From: Corylus avellana
Taxonomy: Eukaryota; Streptophyta; Magnoliopsida; Fagales; Betulaceae
NCBI RefSeq assembly: GCF_901000735.1
Contig: NC_081546.1
Span: 29,159,900 to 29,223,899 of the forward strand
DNA length: 64,000 bases
Direction: 5' to 3'
Under the pieces are notes generated by a model that saw only the letters and a program-made list of their open reading frames with translations, did not search any database and was not told where the DNA came from. Of this stretch, positions 10,387 through 19,637 are shown piece by piece. The translations under genes and the position numbers were made by a program. Positions within the stretch are counted from its first letter, which is position 1; each line of letters opens with the position of its first letter.

Positions 10387-12305
10387 GTGGAGGAGCCCAG
10401 CGGAGATGAATGGCTTCGAACCAACATTTTTCACACTCGTGTCAAATACAATGGTAAGGCATTAAACCTAATTATAGACAATGGGAGTGGAATGAATGTC
10501 ATATCTCAAGAGGCTGCAGATAAATTAAAAGTCTCCTTAGAAAGACACCCAAAACCATACAAGGTTAGTTGGGTTGACGACACGTCTATACCAGTAAAAA
10601 AGAGATGTTTGGTGTCGTTTTCTTTGGGACAGAACTATAAAGATTCTGTATGGTGTGATGTAATTCCAATGAAGGCATGTCATATCCTTCTTGGAAGACC
10701 GTGGTTATATGATAGGCGGGTTCATTACGATGGTTACTCTAACACTTACTCGTTTCCGTTTGAGGAGCGTAAGATTGTTTTGCAGCCTATGAAAATAGAG
10801 GAGTTTGAGCAGACTAGACTAGAATCTAGTCGTGTATTGACCATGTAAAAGTTTGATGATGCATGCCAAGATCGTGGAGTAGTTCTCATGTTGGTTGTAA
10901 AAGCTATACCAAACGAAACAAGGGTCGACTCAGGTGCTCCCTTAGAAGTTTGACAACTCTTGAAAGAGTTCATAGATATTTCACCTGCAGACTTGCCAAA
11001 AGTCCTACCTCCCATGCGCACCATTCAGCATGATATAGACCTAGTGCCAGGATCTATACTTCCAAATTTACCCGCTTATAGAATGAGTCTAGAAGAACAT
11101 AAAGAAGTGCAGCAACAAGTCCAAGACCTCTTGGATCGTGGAGTTATTCGGGAATGCCTCAATCCTTGTGTTGTACCCGCCTTGCTTACTCCAAAAAAAG
11201 ATGGTAGTTGGCACATGTGTGTTAATAGTCGAGCTATTAATAAAATCACTATCAAGTATCGATTCCTGATCCCTCGCCTAGACGATATGTTGGACGTACT
11301 ACATGGGTCTGTTATTTTTTCCAAGATTGACCTACGAAATGGGTACCATCAGATACGTGTTCGCCTGGGAGATGAATGGAAAACTGCCTTTAAGACACAA
11401 GATGGGTTGTTTGAGTGGCTAGTCATGCCCTTCGGTTTGTCAAATGCTCCAAGCACATTCATGCGGGTTATGAATCAAATTCTTAAACCATTCATTGACA
11501 AATTTGTAGTGGTTTATTTTGATGATATACTAGTTTTCAGCCCCAGTCTAAAAGAGCATCTAAACCACCTAAGGCAAGTATTTGAAACTTTACGCTTTGA
11601 GAGTTTTTTTTTTGTTAACCTCAAAAAGTGTTCTTTTGCCTAGAGCCAAATTATATTTCTAGGATTCATTGTTTCAGCTAAAGGATAGCCGCTGATCTAG
11701 AAAAGGTACATGCCATACTTGATTGGCCATCACCCAATAATATTCATGACGTAAGGAGCTTCCACGGGTTAGCTTCTTTCTATCAGCGTTCTGTGAAAGG
11801 ATTTAGCTCCATCATGGCACCCATCACCGAGTGCACTAAGAATGGAGCAATTTTATGGACAGCAGCTGCCCAAAAGGCTTTTGAAGTTGTCAAAGAGCTC
11901 CTTACCAATGCCCCCATACTTCAATTGCCCAACTTTGAGCTTCCTTTCGAAGTATCCTATGATGCCTCCCACTCAGGCATTGGTGGTGTGCTCAATCAAA
12001 ATGGGCATCCTATAGCTTTTTTCAGTGAGAAGCTTAATGATCCTCGAAAGAGATATTCTACCTATGATTTGGAACTATATGCGGTAGTCCAATCACTCAA
12101 GCATTGACGGCATTACCTTATTCACCGAGAGTTTGCATTATTTTCTAATCATGATTCTTTGAGGCACCTTCAATCCCAAAAGCATCTAAATGCCAAACAC
12201 GCATGATGGGTAGAATTTTTACAACAATACACGTTTGTGCTCAAACACAAGGTTGGTACCGAAAATCAGGTCGCTGACGCTCTTAGCCGCAAGCCACTTT
12301 TATAA
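10387..12305 (+). pseudogene. protease, reverse transcriptase and RNase H remnant
   Basis: The aspartic protease segment (10387-10848) has IIDNGSGMNVIS, with Asn where retroelement proteases usually have Ser or Thr after the catalytic Asp. Reverse transcriptase (10960-11643) has the polymerase box YFDD at 11515-11526 within [11 protein letters not shown], and [20 protein letters not shown] stop at 11641 and a frameshift near 11690 separate it from RNase H (about 11793-12300: SYDASHSGIGGVL, ending ENQVADALSRKP), which has further stops near 12105 and 12207. Confidence 0.88.
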
Positions 12306-12588
12306 CTACCCTTGCTATTGAAGTCATGGCTTTCCAAGAACTGAAGACCCAATATAAGTTGGATCCTGACTTCGGGATTATATATAATGTACTGTGCACG
12401 CAACCACACAAACCGCATGATCACTTTTATCTTACGGATGGCTATTTGTTTAAGGGAACTAAACTCTGTTTACCGAAAACATCCATTCATGAGTTTGTGA
12501 TCCGCGAACTCCATTCCGGAGGACTAGGCGGACACTTTGGTTGAGATAAGACAATATCACTGGTGGAAGATCGTTTTTTTTTTTTTTT

Positions 12589-13798
12589 TTGCCAGGATTG
12601 CGAAAGCAAGTTGCAAGTGTAGTTGCCCAATGCCGAACTTGTCAACTATCAAAAGGTAATCGTTCCAATGCAGGCCTATATAGTCCTCTCCCAATACCTA
12701 TTGCTCCGTGGATAGATCTTAGTATGGATTTTGTTTTAGGTCTTCCAAAGACAGTTCGGGGACATGACTCTATTTTCGTGATTGTTGATAGATTTTCAAA
12801 AATGGCACATTTCTTAGCTTGTTCTAAAACTTTTGATGCTTCCCGGGTAGCATCCTTGTTCTTTGCCGAAGTAGTACGTCTCCATGGTCTTCCCAAGACT
12901 ATTGTTTCGGATGGAGACGTTAAATTCACCAGTTATTTTTGGAAAGCTCTATGGGCCAAAGTGGGTACAAAGCTTAAATTCTCTAGTGCTTTTCACCCGC
13001 AAACTGATGGGCAAACAGAATCTATCAATCGGAGTCTTGGAAATCTACTCCATTGTTTGGTGACTGACCACCATGCCACATGGGATCTGCTCCTGCCACA
13101 CGTAGAATTGCCTACAATTGTTCAGTTAATCGTAGCATTGGGTTATCCCCATTTGAAGTTGTCACAGGAGCCAAACCTAAAGTCCCTATTGATTTATCTC
13201 CATTACCCATATATATTCGAGTTTGTGAGGGTGCAGAAGATTTCCTCAAGCATATGCAGGAGACACATACAGAGGTTCGCAAACAAATAACTCTTAGCTC
13301 TGAGAAGTATAAACAACGAGCAAACTTGCGTCGTCGTCATGTGGAATTTAAGCCAGGTGATAAAGTATTGATTAGGTTACATCCGAAGCGATTCCCTCGA
13401 GGAACTTTTCAAAAATTGCATCATCGATGAGCTGGTCCATTCATAATTCTGCGACAATTGGGGCCTAATGCGTATCATATTGATCTTCCTCCAAATCTTC
13501 ATTTTTAAGTCCTATATTTAATGTTGAAGATCTTACTGCCTACTCTGGGTAGTTGGATGACCCAACCACGGATCCAGTCCCCGTAAATGTTCCTACCTCT
13601 ATCAAACCTCAGGAAGAAATAGAAGATATTCTGGAGGATCAAATTGTCTCTACGAGACGTGGAGGTTATCATAAATTCTTGGTTAAATGGAAGAACCGCC
13701 CCCTTTTGGATTGTTGTTGGTTACAAACCGAGGAAGTACAACGCCTGAATCCAGACCTCTATGAGCTCTATCAATCCCGTTCGGCGAGTTCTTTTTAA
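12589..13798 (+). pseudogene. integrase and chromodomain remnant
   Basis: The integrase zinc-finger part is reduced to CRTCQLSKG; the core carries DFVLGLPKT, IVSDGDVKFTS and HPQTDGQTE, giving the D, D, E order of retroelement integrases. A frameshift near 13115 moves the frame to the SIGLSPFEVVTGAKP and FKPGDKVLIRLH segments (13080-13430). After another stop near 13430 an open piece (13553-13798) has a chromodomain-like YHKFLVKWKNRPLLDCCW, the signature of chromoviruses. A poly-T run at 12574-12591 interrupts the integrase N-terminal region. Confidence 0.87.
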
Positions 13799-13811
13799 GC
13801 GGGGGGGAACA
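13797..13811 (+). promoter_or_regulatory. polypurine tract
   Basis: AAGCGGGGGGGAACA directly precedes the 3' LTR, the expected place and composition for plus-strand priming. Confidence 0.75.
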
Positions 13812-14172
13812 TGACGGAGTACATGTGTCTACAGCCAATTTATTATCTTTATTAATTATGTTCTAATACAAGACAAGTGGTAGTCCATATTGAAGGCCGG
13901 AGTCCTTTCTTTACACTTGGATCACTACTTGTCCAAGTAGTAGTGTTTTACTTTCTTTTAGTTTTTCGTATTAAAGTAGAATAAGTAGACAAGTCTATAA
14001 AAGCTATGTATTCCCTACTTTCAAGAGCAGTTTATGAGATATCTTTTGCTTATTCCTGTGAGTTGTGATTACTCTGTTTGATGGTGAGATTCCATCCTTT
14101 TTGGTGAGAAGCCAATCCTTTTATTTGTCCATTATTTTGTTTGCTAACAATTTCTACAGCTTCCCTGCGTCA
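13812..14172 (+). repeat. 3' LTR
   Basis: It runs from TGACGG to GCGTCA and is 361 bp, 4 bp longer than the 5' LTR because of a GCCG insertion. CCATT follows at once, matching the 5 bp before the 5' LTR. Confidence 0.92.
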
Positions 14173-15015
14173 CCATTACCTCAACAAGCATCCTTGCTCT
14201 CTTCTTCAATTTTGCACCAGGTTCACCTTTATCAAGCTTTCCTGAAGCCAAGGCAGTTTCCTTCCTCACTCTCTTGCCAGCAACTGGCTCAACCTCTTCC
14301 TCATCTCCATCCATTCCAACTGCATCATTAAACTCTTTTTTTCTTATTACAGTTCGGATGGGGACACACACACACACATTTGAGAATTGATCTTATCACC
14401 TCATCCCATTATTATATACGCTATTAAAACAAAGGCCACAACTTATACCCTAACTAAAATTAAAAAAAAAAATCCCGTGTAAACTAAAAATTGACAGCTT
14501 TTACATGCATGGTATAAGTTAATACTCCCTTTGTCCAAATCTAAATGACTCTTTTTATTGGTTTCATTTCATGACTTGATTTGAAATGGTACGACTATTA
14601 ATAAAAAGATAACAATATCACCCTCTTCCTAAAATGTCCTTCACTTTAAATTAGAGATGAAATAACCATTAATAAGAATCTTTAAGAAAAAAGGTAAGAA
14701 TAATAGGAAATTGAAGATGTAAGAAATTTCACTTTTAGAGAGTGGACATATATTTTACATCGTCCCAAAAAGGAGAATAAGACACTGAAATTGGAACATG
14801 AGTATATTAATTATATGTGCAAGCAAAGGTAAGCATAAGCTAATAAAAATTTAAATCAACATTAAAAAAATGCTCAACAATAAGTATCTAGTGACAGCTT
14901 TACCAATGTCGTAATCCACATGAGACTGAGCAATTGCAATATCACCAAAATCTTCTATATCATCTTCCTCTTCAAGTTCATCATAACCCTCAACATATTC
15001 TATCTCATGTTCCTG
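14173..15015 (-). pseudogene. upstream exons of the interrupted gene of unknown function
   Basis: Two minus-strand exons can be proposed. One at 14904-15015 (112 nt) lies between an AG acceptor and a GTAAAG donor and encodes an acidic stretch (EYVEGYDELEEEDDIEDFGD). Its one-base overhang fits the phase of the next exon, which starts at 14319 after GCAG and encodes GMDGDEEEVEPVAGKR and KLKKRARMLVEV before meeting the LTR at 14173. The intron holds a Stowaway-like MITE. The consistent phases and continuation at 8168-8310 argue for a real gene. I do not recognise the family; an acidic then basic nuclear-type protein is all that can be said. Further 5' exons were not found. Confidence 0.5.
14524..14804. 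mobile_element. Stowaway-like MITE
   Basis: Left end CTCCCTTTGTCC and right end (opposite strand) CTCATGTTCC are related inverted ends flanked by TA, followed inward by matching TCTTATT/TTTTTGG-like words. The position within a proposed intron of the interrupted gene fits Stowaway insertion habits. Confidence 0.5.
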
Positions 15016-15477
15016 CTTATTCCAAGAACCAATAAAAGGGTATTTAATTATCTGAAAGCTCATTCTCAATATATTCTTTTTATTATGTAACACATGCTAT
15101 ATTTTTCACTCAAGACAAAATATGCTAACTTAAGTATCGGAGTGTCTCCAGCTAAGGCCAAGACCCTTTGACACTCTTGCTAGTTTGCAGGCAATCAATT
15201 GCCCGACAAGTCGTACCAAAAACTGCATCAACATACTGTATTTTATCGTTTGGGTTTGTTGTAGGGGTACCCACCCCTTTGTTGTTCGATCTCATGTAAC
15301 TTGCTTTCCCTTATTTGAAAAAAAAAAAAAAAAAACCTAAAATTTTGAAATCACGCGTAGTCGCATACTTTCATCATCATTTTTTTTTTTTTTTTGAAGA
15401 CGGATAGTTTAAACCAACAAAATGCGGATGGAACACAGATAGTTTGCTACTCGATCTGTAGGATTACATTCTTACAG
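15016..15477. other. intergenic DNA, no gene recognised
   Basis: Contains A and T homopolymer runs at about 15318-15336 and 15380-15396. Further upstream exons of the interrupted minus-strand gene could lie here, but I could not identify any. Confidence 0.4.
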
Positions 15478-15538
15478 CTTGTTTGAGATTGCGTTTGAAG
15501 GGACTAAAAGTATTTTTAACACTCAAAAAGTCCGTTTG

Positions 15539-15572
<34 letters not shown>

Positions 15573-15727
15573 GTCATTTGGTAAAAAAAATAAAAGCGCT
15601 TTTAAAAGTTTAAAAAGCCTAAAAATGGTTAAAACACACTTTTGGCAAAAATATAAAAATGAAGCTTTTGTCCAAAAACACTTTTGTACTTAAAAGCTCT
15701 ATTTTTCATACGCAGCCCCAAACACTC
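15478..15727. mobile_element. non-autonomous inverted-repeat element upstream of kelch gene 1
   Basis: GTTTGAGATTGCGT at the left and, on the opposite strand, GTTTGGGGCTGCGT at the right form imperfect terminal repeats. The interior has a long A run and AAAAGCGCTTTTAAAAG. Related ends occur at 53526 and 61309. No target duplication was clear. Confidence 0.45.
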
Positions 15728-16172
15728 TCTTTGTTATAAAACGGCGCCGTTTTGTCCCATATATATTCATCACTTTTGAAAAACCCTAGCCTAACTCAGA
15801 TCAGATTCTCTCTTGCCATCAAAGACCCAAACGCCGTGGTCCGTGACTTTCGGCTCTCAGATCTTCCGCCGGGACTCCTCTAAGATTTTCCTGGTATTAC
15901 ACTATTACTCCTCTCCTCTCAGAGTCTCTCTCATTTTTTGCGTTCTTTTAGTTTTTTGTTTATTTTTACGGACTATATCTCTGATTGGTTTTGCTGCTTT
16001 TTGGTATTGTGGTTGGAGGTTTTTATGGTATTCTGAATTTACATAATGCGATTGATTATAAGTTTAATTTTGGGACACTCTTGATTTGTTCTCTAGATTT
16101 TTCATTCTGAACTTCTATTCCACCCTTGAAATTGTAACACCAACACCGTTCTCCACCGCCCACGAATACTCC

Positions 16173-17255
16173 ATGGACGCATCCACGATGCCAGGCCAGC
16201 GGTCACCATTAGATGAATCATCACATCGCCCTTCTACAATTACTTCTTCTCCTTACGACATCCTTTGTTGCATGCCTATATTTAAGGCCGTGGATTCTCA
16301 TAAGAAGTTGATTTCGAGATGGTATACAATTAAAGTTGAGGCCGACTGTCCTCTGAAGGTCGATAGTGAAGATAGTGAAGAGATCTTTCCATTTTGGGAA
16401 GGTGAACTACCAAATTGCTCTAGCTTTGCAGCCATAGCCCCCGATTTGTATTGTTTCGGTGGCAAGCGTCACTTTCATCCTGATCGTAATCCATCGGTTT
16501 CTGCCTATGCTTGTAAATTGGACGTTACCCGTTCATCTACGGAGTGGATTCCTGTTATGCCAATGAAATATCCTAGACTCGATGCTCACGTCTTTGCAGT
16601 AGACGGTAAGTTTCATGTGTTGGCTGGAGATATGACTAATTCTTGTTCAAACGGCCTGGAACTTGAGGTTTTTGACCCGTTGACTCAAAAATGGGAAGAA
16701 GTGCCTGATGATCCTCCACTTCCGGTGCAATCTAAATTTATTTCTGCAGCTCTTGAGAATCCAAACCGGATTCTCGTTGCCACAAAAACAGCACAATGTC
16801 GTCGTTTTTCAAGGACTTTTATGAGTACTTTCTATGCATATGATGTGCGGCGTCGTTCCTGGGAGAAGCATGCTGAGCGCAAGGTAGATGCCAGATGTCC
16901 TCTGGGATATAGCGGAAGGGCCGTAGCTGCAGTAGGTGATACGCTGTACTGGTTAACAGACGCCACAATGTTGCTTTCCTACAACTTAGCGCAGGACCTG
17001 TGGCTCAAAGGGAGTCTGAAAGGTGTAGGGATATCATTTCTTGATAAATATGATGACCCCTACAAACCTGGTTTCGTTCATCTGGAGAACCAAATGTTCT
17101 GCGTTTTGCAGTGTGCATTATCTTCTTCTGAACTTGAGTGTGTCACTGTTCATGTTGAGCCCACGTCGAGGAAGAAGTTGGTTATATCGGTAGTTGCTAT
17201 CCGGAAATACGTGACGGAACTCCCCACCTCCGTATCGAAATGTCTTTCGCTGTAA
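16173..17255 (+). CDS. kelch-repeat beta-propeller protein, copy 1
   Basis: The open frame from ATG 16173 encodes 360 residues. I chose this ATG over the upstream one at 16086 because it aligns with the start of the paralogue at 25712; both share AATACTCCATGGA. Kelch-like blades are visible from LYCFGGKRHF, PRLDAHVFAVDGKFHVLAG and LEVFDPLTQKWEEVPDDPP through YAYDVRRRSWEKH and DTLYWLTDATMLLSYN. No F-box is present at the N terminus. Such propellers usually bind protein partners; no partner can be named. The stop TAA overlaps a good splice donor (CT/GTAAG), and a conserved 3' exon lies at 18156-18222, so a spliced form with a 22-residue different tail is possible. Confidence 0.82.
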   Translation: MDASTMPGQRSPLDESSHRPSTITSSPYDILCCMPIFKAVDSHKKLISRWYTIKVEADCPLKVDSEDSEEIFPFWEGELPNCSSFAAIAPDLYCFGGKRHFHPDRNPSVSAYACKLDVTRSSTEWIPVMPMKYPRLDAHVFAVDGKFHVLAGDMTNSCSNGLELEVFDPLTQKWEEVPDDPPLPVQSKFISAALENPNRILVATKTAQCRRFSRTFMSTFYAYDVRRRSWEKHAERKVDARCPLGYSGRAVAAVGDTLYWLTDATMLLSYNLAQDLWLKGSLKGVGISFLDKYDDPYKPGFVHLENQMFCVLQCALSSSELECVTVHVEPTSRKKLVISVVAIRKYVTELPTSVSKCLSL

Positions 17256-18155
17256 GATTCTTGCTTTATTTCTCTCCATATTCCTTTATTTTTTCCCAAA
17301 CACAAACATTTTCTGTGCACATTTTGGCTACTACGCACTAGTTTTGGTATTCATTTTTATGTCTTGTACAATGAATTTCTTAAATAGGAGCTATTAACTG
17401 CTAGCTTGTATTTGATTGTCAAAATAAGCATGTTTGCAAAGAACTTTCTTAAGAACATATGCTTTTTAAACAAATTAATGGGGGAAAGGAGATGGTTAAT
17501 ATAATTGAATATTTTGATTCTTAGTTTTTGAGTTGGATGAGCAATATAATTTTCAATTTTTTCCAAATGAAAATGTATGGACATCTTTTGCTATTTTCTA
17601 TTTTTTTTGTTTTTGTTTTTGTATGACGTTTTCATTAAGTGAGGAGGAGAAAATTTGTGAGTTTAGTAAGAGGCCCGAAGGACTCTAGATCTCAATTACA
17701 TTAATCAAGTGATAGGCAGAAAACCTTTCTCAATAAAGCATATTGTCTCATTATGGTATTAATAGTTTGAGGGTGTTGCACACCTACTTGTTTGGATGTC
17801 GAACATGTTTGGTATTAAAATTTTTTGCAGAAACGTTCGTGGACATGAAGTTTTAGCTCTCTGCAAGATCTTTAGAAATTAGAATCTACAATAAACGTGT
17901 GTTGACATAAAATTTAGATATCTACAACATCTTAGCAGTCTTCAAATTATTAAGAGACAAACATTCATCAAAAGTTAACCTACGACCCTCTTAATGTAGT
18001 TCTTGAGCATGATGCATTTGCAAATATGTAAATAGGACTCATGGTGCTTCCACCAAATTTTTCCCTTAAGCATGCACTAGGAGGAGCAAATTTAATATGC
18101 ACATAACGTTACTGTTGGTTATTTGTGTAAGTGCTAATGGGTTTTAAAATTGCAG

Positions 18156-18222
18156 GGGTAAGCATGAGGTACAAATTAGCGAAGAAGCCAGCCAGGCAAG
18201 AATCAAACAAAAAAAATATTGA
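18156..18222 (+). CDS. putative alternative last exon of kelch gene 1
   Basis: If intron 17252-18155 (GTAAG...TGCAG) is removed, the CTG-TAA stop becomes CTG-GGT and the frame continues as GKHEVQISEEASQ to a TGA at 18220-18222. The paralogue has a matching exon with the related tail GKQSRNEVQIREEA. Intron lengths are 904 and 905 bp. Transcript evidence would decide whether it is used. Confidence 0.5.
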
Positions 18223-18637
18223 AGCACGGGGAAAGAGAATTATAATTCTAGGTTGCTTTCTTAATCTCTTATGTTTTCATGTTTTTCTTGTGTGAGAACT
18301 GTTATTCACTCACGTTAGCTTGGTTTGATTTGATGAGGGCACTGAAAACATGTATGCACAAAAATAATTTTTATTTTGTGATGAATTTTAATTTAAAGTT
18401 ATTTGTTGAGGCTCCCCCATATAGAAATTTATTATTGTTTTTCTTTCCTTTTTTTCCGGTTAGCTTTACCTTTGGCCCCACTTTTTCGTACAAGAACAAT
18501 TTTGCTTGTTCGACAAATATTTAGTTAAAACTTAATTAGATAAAAAAACACTAGCTACCAACTTTTTCAAAACACTTACCTCTGGCTTAGTATTTTAGCT
18601 ATTTACTTTCATTTTTTCATTTAAAATACTTTTTTGA

Positions 18638-19345
18638 GGAAAGTCCACATAACCCCCTCAAACTACCACTCAATTGACAATGTCCCCCCCAAACTACAAA
18701 AATTGTCAATGTTCCCCCCAATGACGAAATTATCCTTAGTAAAATATATAAACAGAAATACTAAAACTTCTAGAAAAAAAACCTAAAACTAACAAGAAAA
18801 AAAAAAAAAAATCCAAACTTGGCCAATTTTTTCTTTTTTAAAATCAATTTTATAAAAAAAAAAATTTTAAATTTCGATTTTATTTTTTATAAAAATTGAA
18901 AATTTTCGTTTTTTTATTTTATTTTTGTTTTATAATTTTATTTAAATAAAAATTTACGTTTAAAAAAAATAAAATTTTCGCTTAATAAAATGAAAATTTT
19001 TTGTTTTTTAAAAATAAATTAAAAAAATAGTTTTTTAAAAAAATAAAAATTTCCGTTTTAAAAAAAATAAAATAAAAATTTTTGTTTAAAAAAATTGGTT
19101 TTTAAAAAAATATTATTTTTAAATTAAAATTTTTCATTTTTAAAAAAAATCAATTTTTTTTTTTAATTTATAGGGGTATTTTTGTCTTATTGAGAAATTT
19201 ATAGGGGCATTTTTGTCTTATTGCTAGTCTTAGGGGGGACATTGACAATGTTTTGATAGTTTGGAAGAAACATTGTCACAATTGAAAGTTTTGAGGGTAC
19301 ATTGTCAATTGAGTGGTAATTTGATGAGGGTATGTGGACTTTACC
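18638..19345. mobile_element. inverted-repeat (MITE-like) element with about 110-bp arms
   Basis: The left arm (AAAGTCCACAT, then CTCAATTGACAATGT and runs of C) is the inverse of the right arm (ACATTGTCAATTGAG, then ATGTGGACTTT ending near 19343). The interior (18780-19170) is nearly pure A/T with many AAAATTTT words. No coding frame is seen. Confidence 0.65.
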
Positions 19346-19419
19346 CTAAAAGAATAAATTCCATATCTTAATTCGAAGTAAAAATGAAGAAAATATGTGA
19401 AGATCTGAAACTATTTCAT

Positions 19420-19519
19420 NNNNNNNNNNNNNNNNNNNNNNNNNNNNNNNNNNNNNNNNNNNNNNNNNNNNNNNNNNNNNNNNNNNNNNNNNNNNNNNNN
19501 NNNNNNNNNNNNNNNNNNN
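19420..19519. other. assembly gap of 100 N
   Basis: Exactly 100 undetermined bases, the usual placeholder for a gap of unknown size. Near-identical copies of an inverted-repeat arm lie at 19228-19345 and immediately after the gap. Confidence 0.98.
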
Positions 19520-19637
19520 GGGGGGACATTGACAATATTTTGATAGTTTGGAGGGGACATTATCACAATTGAAAGTTTGGGGGGATATTGTCAATTGGGT
19601 GGCCGTAGTTTGAGAGGGGATATGTGGACTTTACCCT
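19520..19637. repeat. second copy of the inverted-repeat right arm
   Basis: From GGGGGACATTGACAATA to ATGTGGACTTTACCCT this matches 19228-19345 in the same orientation. The matching left arm would fall within the gap. Confidence 0.7.

Larger units (their letters stand above)
8316..14172 (+). mobile_element. full-length Ty3/gypsy chromovirus-type LTR retrotransposon
   Basis: This 5.86-kb element has two LTRs (357 and 361 bp), a tRNA-Met-type primer site, a purine tract and perfect 5-bp target duplications CCATT at 8311-8315 and 14173-14177. The order gag, protease, reverse transcriptase, RNase H, integrase, chromodomain places it with Ty3/gypsy chromoviruses. The LTRs differ by 13 substitutions and one 4-bp indel by eye (about 3.6 percent), so the insertion is fairly recent but not new. 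Several frameshifts and stops in gag, protease, RT-RNase H and integrase mean this copy is not autonomous. It is inserted in an exon of a minus-strand host gene. Confidence 0.93.

Noticed and set aside
14065..14377. Plus-strand open frame crossing the 3' LTR border
   Set aside because: It runs from the LTR into the opposite strand of the interrupted gene exon, so it is a shadow frame.
16086..16172. Upstream ATG and 29 extra residues on kelch copy 1
   Set aside because: The paralogue aligns only from the second ATG, and the upstream part has leader-like composition.
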